The position numbers and the translations under genes were made by a program. Shown here piece after piece: positions 42,458 through 49,436 of a stretch of 64,000 nucleotides of DNA. The notes beneath the pieces were generated by a model that worked only from the letters and a program-made list of their open reading frames with translations, was not told the origin of the DNA and made no database searches. How positions within the stretch are numbered: position 1 is the first letter of the stretch; each line of letters starts with the position of its first letter. The stretch is from Anaerolineaceae bacterium UBA5404 (lineage in GTDB: Bacteria; Chloroflexota; Anaerolineae; Anaerolineales; Anaerolineaceae). The DNA is taken from the NCBI GenBank assembly GCA_002409625.1, contig DHNY01000014.1:1-64000 (forward strand), written 5' to 3'.

Positions 42458-43336
42458 TTATAGCTGAAAGGTGGAATCATTCACAGATAAAGCGTAGACA
42501 GGCAAGCTATCTCTTGCTTGGGTAAAGCCAAGCCCTTCATAGGCGGCTAAGGATTGAAGGTTATCAGCATTGGTGTTGACACTAAACTGGTCCACACCTT
42601 CTGCAAGTCCTTCTGCAATCATTTTGCTGACCAAAGCTGGACCATAGCGACGCCCTTGGTATTCCGGATTAACCGCGAGCCTGGAAATATGCTGATTACC
42701 GAACAATCTTTCAGCGATCAAGTAAGCCATCGCGCTTTCATCTTTCGTCATCAGGTAAGTTTTGGTGCTGGCTTCAAGGCAACCTCGCAGGTTTTCATAC
42801 CCAAGCTGCCACATGGGCTGAAAAGCTAATTGATCAATACGGTGGACCGCTTCGAGATTATGGGCACTTATGGCTTGGTATTGAAAATCCCCATCATCTG
42901 CGCTTGAAAGTAGGTTGACTGCTTTGTGCTGCGCTGGATCAAGATGCAAGGTGATAACTTGAGTGGTCAAAGTGAATTGGTTTGCGGCGATTAGTCTTCC
43001 GAACCATTCAGGTGAACCCAGAGCGTATATATGTGAGACTTTTGCTTTCCTTAGGGCAGGAATTGCCACATTGAGCAGGGATTGGAAGTGTGCTTGGAAA
43101 TCAGCATGTCTTTCGCAAACGTAGTACCTTATCCAGGCATGCTCTGGCACCTCTGGGGCACAGGAAAGCATGGCAGCAATCTCGCCGTTTTCCACCAAAG
43201 TGAAAGCAAAAGGGTCTTGGATTCGGTGCGCTTCACTCACCCAATCCAGGTGCCGGTAATGCAAATGGTAGCCTTTCAGGAAGCTTTCCTGAAGCTTAAA
43301 GTCGAGCGCGTCTGATGGGTAGATGACGAAGGGCAT
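42458..43336 (-). CDS. GNAT-family N-acetyltransferase
   Basis: A 292-residue protein. The C-terminal third is a GNAT domain with ISRLAVNPEYQGRRYGPALVSKMI holding the acetyl-CoA loop and NTNADNLQSLAAYEGLGF as the final part. The first two thirds resemble a degenerate second GNAT domain, so a tandem arrangement is likely. The substrate is unknown. It lies 3 bases after the stop of the YtcJ-like gene and is therefore the fifth gene of the pfkB-parAB run. Confidence 0.78.
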   Translation of the reverse strand: MPFVIYPSDALDFKLQESFLKGYHLHYRHLDWVSEAHRIQDPFAFTLVENGEIAAMLSCAPEVPEHAWIRYYVCERHADFQAHFQSLLNVAIPALRKAKVSHIYALGSPEWFGRLIAANQFTLTTQVITLHLDPAQHKAVNLLSSADDGDFQYQAISAHNLEAVHRIDQLAFQPMWQLGYENLRGCLEASTKTYLMTKDESAMAYLIAERLFGNQHISRLAVNPEYQGRRYGPALVSKMIAEGLAEGVDQFSVNTNADNLQSLAAYEGLGFTQARDSLPVYALSVNDSTFQL

Positions 43337-43339
43337 ACC

Positions 43340-44935
43340 TTACTTTGAAAAGACCTCTTCGCCAGCGATAAACGTTTTTTCTGGGCTAATCCTGCCAAGC
43401 TCTGAGACAGACAAGCTGAAAGGATCATCTTTGAGGATGATAAAGTCAGCGTTTGACCCCGGCTTGAGCATACCTGTTTGGGCACTTGTTGCAAAATATT
43501 TGGCTGGGTTCGTGGTCATGGCTGCTAAGGTTTCTTTTAGGCTTAAAGCTTGCTGAGGGTACCAGCCATGTGGTTTTGGCTGGCCGGCAAGGGTTTGGCG
43601 ACTTATGGCAGCATGGAGTGTATGAAATGGATTGGCAGGTTCAACGGGTGCATCGGTGCCAACAAAGAGCTCTGCGCCACTATCCAACAGCGATTTATAG
43701 GCATAGGCATGTTCACAGCGTTTGCCCCAAAGGCGCTCCGCAGTTAGGTAGTCTGAAGTAGCATGCAGGGGTTGAACTGAAGCAATGACGCCTAGTTGTT
43801 TAAACCGCGCTAAATCCTGAGGGTTTAAGGCTTGGATATGCTCAATGCGATGAGGGAATCGTCCGTTTTGCATAGGATGAGGTTCAAGTTTTTGCAAGGC
43901 TTCAATCGCGTCCAAACAAGTGCGCGCGGCAAGATCGCCAATGGCGTGAATGCTGAGTGACCAGCCATGTTGGCTTGCTTTGTGACCGATTTCTATCATT
44001 TCCTCACGGCTCATGAGCAGCATGCCACGGTTGGTGCTTTTTTCGTAGGGTTCCAGCATGGCAGCACTTTGTGGTCCTAAAGCGCCATCCGCGAAAAGCT
44101 TGAGCCAGCCAGGACTGAGAAATGGCGCGGCTTGGAGCTTTTTATGCCAGTTTTCGCTGATAATACGGTCAAAGTTTTCCATGCGTGCGAGTTTGGTCAC
44201 GCGCAAGCGCAGTTTGTCCTGCGTTGCCAGGTCCAAAAAAGCCTGTGCCGATGCAATACCGTCAAAATCATGCACGGCGCTAATGCCCAGGCTGTGCAAA
44301 TGTGTTTGGGTTTTGAGTAAATCCTGGGCTAACTGACTGGGTGTGGCGTCTGGGATGTGTTTGCTCACGCTTGAAATGGCATATTCCAGTAAAATGCCGT
44401 TTGGACTCCCGTCCTGGTGGCGTAAAAAGGTGCCCGCTTCAGGATCGGGACTGTTGGCATGGATGCCAGCCAAGCGCATTGCCATTGTGTTTGTCCAGGC
44501 AGCGTGCAATGATTTGGCGTGTATTAAAACGGGATTGTTGGGTGAGACCGCGTCCAATTCCTGGGCGGTTCCATATTCAGGTGGTTGCCAGTCGTTTTGG
44601 TTGAAGCCGTATCCGATGATCCATTCACCCGCGGCTACTTGATCTGCCCTTTGTTTAATAGCTTGCAGAATTTCTTGTTTGCTCAATCCCTCACAATTGA
44701 CAGCAGCAAGTTGTTTGCTGAGTTGCTCAACGTGGATGTGGGCATCGCATAAACCAGGCCAAACCGTCATGCCCGCCAGGTCATGTTTTTTGGTGCTAGT
44801 GTTACAGATGTTTAGGATGTCTTGATTTGTGCCGGCATGTTCAACTAAGCCGTTATTAACGATCAAAGCTTGCACAGGCTGGCTGTGCCAATCGGTATAG
44901 ATTTTTGCGTTTAGCAGGGCAATTGAATTAGTCAT
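43340..44935 (-). CDS. YtcJ-like amidohydrolase
   Basis: A metal-dependent hydrolase of 531 residues, amidohydrolase family 3. The first metal site is intact: WPGLCDAHIHVEQL. FADGALGPQSAAMLEPY, IHAIGDLAART, RIEHIQALNPQDLARF and VGTDAPVEPANPF follow in the order expected for YtcJ/AepA-type enzymes. The substrate is unknown. The start at 44935 overlaps the parB stop by 8 bases (ATGACTAA), so translation is coupled to the partition genes. Placement in a parAB operon is unusual and the metabolic link is unclear. Confidence 0.86.
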   Translation of the reverse strand: MTNSIALLNAKIYTDWHSQPVQALIVNNGLVEHAGTNQDILNICNTSTKKHDLAGMTVWPGLCDAHIHVEQLSKQLAAVNCEGLSKQEILQAIKQRADQVAAGEWIIGYGFNQNDWQPPEYGTAQELDAVSPNNPVLIHAKSLHAAWTNTMAMRLAGIHANSPDPEAGTFLRHQDGSPNGILLEYAISSVSKHIPDATPSQLAQDLLKTQTHLHSLGISAVHDFDGIASAQAFLDLATQDKLRLRVTKLARMENFDRIISENWHKKLQAAPFLSPGWLKLFADGALGPQSAAMLEPYEKSTNRGMLLMSREEMIEIGHKASQHGWSLSIHAIGDLAARTCLDAIEALQKLEPHPMQNGRFPHRIEHIQALNPQDLARFKQLGVIASVQPLHATSDYLTAERLWGKRCEHAYAYKSLLDSGAELFVGTDAPVEPANPFHTLHAAISRQTLAGQPKPHGWYPQQALSLKETLAAMTTNPAKYFATSAQTGMLKPGSNADFIILKDDPFSLSVSELGRISPEKTFIAGEEVFSK

Positions 44936-45797
44936 ATAAGCCAAAGCGATCGGTGATAGCGTTGAGCTCTTCATCCGAGTAGAAGAATATGGTTATTGAG
45001 CCACCGTTTTTGCTTTTCACCAGGTTTACCTTGGTGTGGAAGTGTTGACGGAGTTCATTTTCAAGCGATTCAAGTTCCGGACTACGCTCAGGTCGGACAG
45101 TTTTTACGGAGCCACGCCCGAGGGTCTTGTTGACTAAAAGCTCTGTTTGGCGGACGTTGAGTCCAAGCGAAATGACCGTTTCCATGGTGTTTTCCATCAT
45201 CCTGGCATTAGGCAAAGCCAGCAGTGCGCGGGCGTGTCCTTCGCTTAAAGTCCCACCCAAAACGGCTTGTTGTACCAAAGTGGGCAGGTTGAGCAAACGC
45301 AAGGTATTAGTAACGGTAACGCGGCTTTTGCCAACCCGTTGAGCGACATCTTCGTGAGTCAATGAAAAATCATCAATCAAGCGTTGAAAAGCACGGGCAC
45401 GTTCCAAAGGGTTGAGGTCTTCGCGTTGCACGTTTTCAATGATGGCAAATTCGAGTTGTTCTTGTTCGCTGGCAGTGCGCACAATGGCGGGAACTTCTTT
45501 TAAGCCGGCTATTTTTGAGGCTCTTAGCCGTCTTTCGCCAGCGATGAGCGTGTAACGGTTGGGTCCATCACTGATTACAATCAAAGGTTGAATAACGCCA
45601 TGTTCGTGAATGGAGCTTGCCAATTCCTCAAGGTTTTCCTGATTAAAACTCTTACGCGGTTGATGGGGATTCGGTCTGATTTGATTAATGGGAATCAAAG
45701 GGATTTGACCAGTAGGTTGACTCACTTCATTAGGGTCTTCTTGCCAGCCAGGAATTAATGCCCCTAAACCTTTTCCAAGTCCTGTTGTTTTAGCCAT
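44928..45797 (-). CDS. parB: Chromosome partitioning protein ParB
   Basis: DNA-binding CTPase of about 289 residues that spreads from parS and works with ParA. The N-terminus MAKTTGLGKGLGALIPG is the ParA-interaction segment. IRPNPHQPRKSFNQENLEEL and GERRLRASKIAGL hold the CTP-binding C-motifs. The helix-turn-helix is LTHEDVAQRVGKSRVTVTN near residue 155. The C-terminal dimerisation part ends TDRFGLYD. The start at 45797 overlaps the parA stop by 8 bases (ATGGCTAA). No consensus parS site was recognised by eye in the window. Confidence 0.95.
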   Translation of the reverse strand: MAKTTGLGKGLGALIPGWQEDPNEVSQPTGQIPLIPINQIRPNPHQPRKSFNQENLEELASSIHEHGVIQPLIVISDGPNRYTLIAGERRLRASKIAGLKEVPAIVRTASEQEQLEFAIIENVQREDLNPLERARAFQRLIDDFSLTHEDVAQRVGKSRVTVTNTLRLLNLPTLVQQAVLGGTLSEGHARALLALPNARMMENTMETVISLGLNVRQTELLVNKTLGRGSVKTVRPERSPELESLENELRQHFHTKVNLVKSKNGGSITIFFYSDEELNAITDRFGLYD

Positions 45798-46587
45798 TTT
45801 TGTTCTCCGTAATGATTTCAAAGCCATCCTGGGTCATGATTTCTTTTGCCAGGGAGTCATAAGCCTTTGCGCCGGTTGATTCTGGCGCGTAAAAAGAAAT
45901 GGGCATCCCAAAGCTAGGTGCTTCGGCCAAGCGCACACTGCGTGGAATGTAAGTTTCAAATACCTGTTCAGGGAAGAATTTTTGAACCTCGGCGCGCACG
46001 TCTGCGCTCAAATTGGTACGACCGTCAAACATGGTCAATAAAACCCCGCGAATCTGAAGATCTGGGAAGAGGTTTTGACGAATGCGTTGCAAAGTTTGGG
46101 TGAGTTGACCTAAGCCTTCAAGGGCGAGATATTCACATTGAACCGGAATGAGCACGCCATCCTTGGCTGCAATCAAACCGTTCAAGGTGAGCAAACCCAA
46201 GGAAGGTGGGCAGTCGATGATGATATAGTCGTAGCGGTCAGTGAGCGTATCGATAACGTTTTTGAGCCGTTTTTCGCGGTCTGAAAGGTCAATGAGTTCG
46301 ATTTCAGCACCAGAAAGGTTGACTGTTGATGGGATGAGGGATATTTTGTAACGCGGGTGATGCAAAATAATTTCGTTGACATTACCGGTGCCGATGAGCA
46401 ATTCATAAGTGCCGGCATTGAGTTTTTGTCTTTCAACACCAAGGCTGGCGGTTGCATTGGCTTGCGGATCGAGGTCCACAATCAGCACACGCATGCCCAG
46501 TTCACCCAGTTTTGCGGCAAGGTTGATGCTTGTGGTGGTTTTGCCAACGCCACCTTTTTGGTTTACAACGGTGTAAATTTTAGCCAT
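45790..46587 (-). CDS. parA: Chromosome partitioning ATPase ParA (Soj)
   Basis: Walker-type ATPase of 265 residues that positions ParB-parS complexes. The deviant Walker A is NQKGGVGKTTTSINLA near residue 9. The LIVDLDPQANAT line carries Walker A', and YIIIDCPPSLGLLTLNG carries Walker B. It is of the short chromosomal Soj type without an N-terminal HTH. Its ATG overlaps the pfkB stop by 8 bases (ATGGCTAA), the same overlap sequence as at the parA/parB junction. Confidence 0.95.
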   Translation of the reverse strand: MAKIYTVVNQKGGVGKTTTSINLAAKLGELGMRVLIVDLDPQANATASLGVERQKLNAGTYELLIGTGNVNEIILHHPRYKISLIPSTVNLSGAEIELIDLSDREKRLKNVIDTLTDRYDYIIIDCPPSLGLLTLNGLIAAKDGVLIPVQCEYLALEGLGQLTQTLQRIRQNLFPDLQIRGVLLTMFDGRTNLSADVRAEVQKFFPEQVFETYIPRSVRLAEAPSFGMPISFYAPESTGAKAYDSLAKEIMTQDGFEIITENKNG

Positions 46588-47422
46588 ACACAGCCTGTTC
46601 TAAAGCCAGTTGATGGGCTTTTTGGATTTCTTCTTGATTGGGAACGCCCGTGAGACCTTTTCGGGTGATGGATCGACTGGCGAGCTCCACCGCGAAACGC
46701 GCTGCTTGCCAGGCATTTTGATGATGCCAGAGGTGATGAAAAAAGCAAGCTGCAAAGATGTCGCCCGAGCCGGTATCGTCGATAAGCTCAGTTTTGGGTG
46801 CCGGAAAATGATGCTTTGTGCCACCAAAAAAGACTTGCGCGCCGTTTTCCCGATCGGTGACAACCAGAGTTGGGACTAGTTTGGCGAGCCGCTCTGCCTC
46901 TGCCAGGTCGCCTTGAAGGTCTTCTTTGCTAAGGACAACGGCATGCGCATAGCTAAGCCATTTGTCGAGACCTTGCAGTGTTTTTGGGATGATTTTACCG
47001 GATTCATCCACATCGCGCATCCAACCTTGTGGGGTAAGGCAGCGCAGGCTGGTGGGAAACATCGCCAGCATAGCCGGGTCAACATCATCGAAGACTGGTG
47101 CGATGTGGACAATGGCTGGGTTTGCCCATTGGTCTGGAAGCATCTGGGGCACGAGCTTTTTTGCCTGGCTGAAAAGGTATTGCAACCGACCGCTTTCGCT
47201 GGAAATATTGCGAAATTGGCTTGTCTTTTCCGCTTCAAGAATCTCTAAAGGAATGCTTTTGATGACCTCAAGCGAGGTGGTTTTGGCACAACTGCTTAAA
47301 ATGGCGGCTTTGTGACCAAGGGCTTGCGCGGTTAACCCGGAATATGCCACGGTTCCACCAAGCGCGACGCTGCCATCGGCTTGAAGGTCTTCAGTAAGAT
47401 GACCAATTAAAAGATAGTCCAT
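46580..47422 (-). CDS. PfkB-family carbohydrate kinase
   Basis: A ribokinase-fold sugar or nucleoside kinase of 280 residues. The N-terminus YLLIGHLTEDL and LGGTVAYSGLTAQALGHKAA carry the substrate-binding glycines. The C-terminal signature is ELIDDTGSGDIFAACFFHHL, with the anion hole and the catalytic Asp. The substrate is unknown. It is the first gene of the operon with parA and parB. The start at 47422 is chosen by homology; an ATG at 47446 is possible, and a GAGGAGG box further up is too far from either. Confidence 0.83.
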   Translation of the reverse strand: MDYLLIGHLTEDLQADGSVALGGTVAYSGLTAQALGHKAAILSSCAKTTSLEVIKSIPLEILEAEKTSQFRNISSESGRLQYLFSQAKKLVPQMLPDQWANPAIVHIAPVFDDVDPAMLAMFPTSLRCLTPQGWMRDVDESGKIIPKTLQGLDKWLSYAHAVVLSKEDLQGDLAEAERLAKLVPTLVVTDRENGAQVFFGGTKHHFPAPKTELIDDTGSGDIFAACFFHHLWHHQNAWQAARFAVELASRSITRKGLTGVPNQEEIQKAHQLALEQAVYG

Positions 47423-47480
47423 GATATCCAGGTTTAATACGCACATAAACAGAGCTCTTAGAGCCCTCCTCGAAAGGAAA

Positions 47481-47533
47481 ATTATAGCATGAAACCCAAG
47501 CGAATTTACGATATTATCGGTTTAGGGTTTCAT
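47481..47533 (-). promoter_or_regulatory. Promoter with overlapping inverted repeats, pfkB-parAB operon
   Basis: On the minus strand TATAAT lies at 47481-47486. Directly upstream of it is an inverted repeat with 9-base arms (ATGAAACCC 47489-47497, GGGTTTCAT 47525-47533). An 11-base palindrome CGATATTATCG (47509-47519) lies inside it. The elements cover the -35 region, as an operator would. They share only a half site with parS (GTTTCA). Confidence 0.45.
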
Positions 47534-47552
47534 ATGAGCGCGAAAAGGGTAG

Positions 47553-47591
47553 CTTAAAAAAGTAAAAGAGCTGGTTTTTGTGCCAGCTCTT
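47553..47591 (-). terminator. Terminator of the VWA gene
   Basis: The perfect 9-bp stem AAGAGCTGG/CCAGCTCTT (47583-47591 with 47566-47574 on the minus strand) is followed by TTACTTTTTT. Confidence 0.8.
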
Positions 47592-47643
47592 AATCTTTAC
47601 CCCCATTTTTACTTGAATGTGCTTGTTTAGCTTGGTTAGGTGC

Positions 47644-48297
47644 TTATTTCCCGCGTTGTTTGTGGTCTTTGCGGATTTCATCAAAGGCATCTTCAGGCAC
47701 TTGACCCGTCTTGCGAAATTTTTCCACCGTATAACTCATCACCTTGAAATTCAGGTTGGTGCCTTTCCGATCAGGCACATAATTCATTGCGCGGTCTGCG
47801 GATACACCATAATGACTGGCGGTTTCAACGGCATCAATATTCGCACCCAGGAAGATGAATTCCCAGCCATATTTTGTTTTTTGCTCCTCAATCATGGACT
47901 TGATTTTTTGTGATGAGTACTCACGACTGGCGTTTTCCATACCATCTGTAATAATCACAAAAATAACTTTGGGAGCCTGATCCTCTTTAGCCGTGTATTT
48001 TGCAACCCTGATGATCTTTTGTAAGGTTATGCCAATGGCATCAAGTAAGGCTGTGGATCCCCCAACGTAGTAATCCTTTTCCGTAATTGGATTGACGGCT
48101 TGGATGTCGATGCGATCGTGCAAGAGTTCAAACTTGTTGTCAAAAAGCACGGTTGTGATGCGGCATTCATCATCCAAGGCTTTTTGTTTGTTGAGCATAC
48201 TGTTGAAGCCACCAATGGTATCGCTCTCTAAGCCTCCCATAGATCCGCTTTTGTCTAAGATGAAGACAAGTTCTGTTGATGTTTTAGTCATTTTCAT
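47644..48297 (-). CDS. Cytosolic VWA-domain protein
   Basis: A single von Willebrand factor A domain of 217 residues with no signal peptide. The MIDAS metal site is intact: DKSGSMGG near residue 15, the threonine in YYVGGSTALLDAIG near residue 80, and the aspartate in ITDGMENAS near residue 117. Family members are small intracellular proteins, often beside stress or conflict genes of the TerY type. The partner is unknown. GGAG stands just before the ATG; the Met two codons later (48291) has better spacing. It follows the macro-domain gene by 94 bases on the same strand. Confidence 0.82.
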   Translation of the reverse strand: MKMTKTSTELVFILDKSGSMGGLESDTIGGFNSMLNKQKALDDECRITTVLFDNKFELLHDRIDIQAVNPITEKDYYVGGSTALLDAIGITLQKIIRVAKYTAKEDQAPKVIFVIITDGMENASREYSSQKIKSMIEEQKTKYGWEFIFLGANIDAVETASHYGVSADRAMNYVPDRKGTNLNFKVMSYTVEKFRKTGQVPEDAFDEIRKDHKQRGK

Positions 48298-48391
48298 ATC
48301 TCCTTTTCAGCTTGATGCTCTTAATATACAGCTAAAGGAAATGGAAATGGTCGCTTGAAAAGCGACATTTTTAGCCAGGTTTCAATTGGGT

Positions 48392-49408
48392 TTAGGAGCC
48401 GAGCATGGCTTGGTCGTATGCATAGAGGGCTTCGTTAATTTGGTAAATATCGTAATTGCGGTTAATGATGAAGTATTCGATGATGACATCAGATTTTTGG
48501 CTGCGCGATAGCGTGTAGCCAGCTTTTTTTAGCAGGGCGTCTGTTTCTTCAAGGTTGAGTTCTAATCCAACAGCCAATGCCAGGGCGGTGCGTTTACTGG
48601 GTGTATATTGCTCTGAACTTCTGATTTTGGAGAAGAGCTTGCGATCAATATTTGCCCTTTTGTAAACTTCTACGTCCGTTTTACCTTTGGCATCAATCAA
48701 ACGTAATAATGAGGTTGAAAAAGGTTCATCGAGTTCGTTAAGGATTTCGTCAATGTCTTTTTCCTTTATACCTTTGTCATGATAAGGTGCCCCCATTTTT
48801 GGGCGGATGTGATCCCGCTCCAGATTTTCTAACTTGGAAAGCGCTTGATAAACATTTATAAGAGGGAAAGACTTGTCTTCAAAATAGCGCTTGAGATAGT
48901 GTTTGATATCCGATAGCAGTCTTTGATTCGCTGGAACAGGGGTGCCGTCAAAGAGAACCAGATAGACGCTTAGATCGTTGTTCTCAAGAAAATTCTGAAT
49001 GGTGTCTTTTGCTACTTTCAAGGCATCTTGCTTTGGATAACCATAAATGCCACTTGAAATGAGTGGAAAGGCGATGCTTTCGAGCCCTTGCTCGATTGCC
49101 AGCTTCATGGCGCTTAGGTAGGTAGTAGACAAGAGCTGGGCACTGGTTTGAGGATCTTTAGGGTCGTAAATTGGACCTGCCGCATGGATGATATGTTTTG
49201 CAGGCAAGTCAAATCCTGGGGTGATCACCGCTTCACCGGTCTCGATGGGCGCGAGTTTGTCGCAGGTTTCTTGCAATTTTTGAGCGCCGGCTTTTTTGAA
49301 TATACTGCCACACACACCACCGCCCATTTGCAAATCCCGATTTGCAGCGTTGACGATGGCACCGACTTCCATCAAGGTAATATCTTTTTTGATGATGTAA
49401 AAAGGCAT
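48392..49408 (-). CDS. Macro domain fused to an XRE-like helix-turn-helix
   Basis: A 338-residue two-domain protein. Residues 1-165 form a MacroD-type ADP-ribose-binding domain: IVNAANRDLQMGGGVCGSIF near residue 18 carries the catalytic-loop Asn and Gly residues, and FPLISSGIYGYP near residue 112 the second loop. Such domains hydrolyse ADP-ribose from proteins or O-acetyl-ADP-ribose. A linker follows, then residues about 230-300 look like an XRE/Cro-type helix-turn-helix (DVEVYKRANIDRKLFSKIR, then LALAVGLELNLEETDALL). The fusion suggests ADP-ribose or NAD-linked control of DNA binding, which is inference. It lies upstream of the VWA gene. Confidence 0.82.
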   Translation of the reverse strand: MPFYIIKKDITLMEVGAIVNAANRDLQMGGGVCGSIFKKAGAQKLQETCDKLAPIETGEAVITPGFDLPAKHIIHAAGPIYDPKDPQTSAQLLSTTYLSAMKLAIEQGLESIAFPLISSGIYGYPKQDALKVAKDTIQNFLENNDLSVYLVLFDGTPVPANQRLLSDIKHYLKRYFEDKSFPLINVYQALSKLENLERDHIRPKMGAPYHDKGIKEKDIDEILNELDEPFSTSLLRLIDAKGKTDVEVYKRANIDRKLFSKIRSSEQYTPSKRTALALAVGLELNLEETDALLKKAGYTLSRSQKSDVIIEYFIINRNYDIYQINEALYAYDQAMLGS

Positions 49409-49436
49409 TCAAATCCCTCAAAAAGTGTTTGAAAAG

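Noticed and set aside
47489..47533. parS site at the pfkB-parAB promoter
   Set aside because: Only the GTTTCA half matches; the 16-bp parS palindrome is not present.
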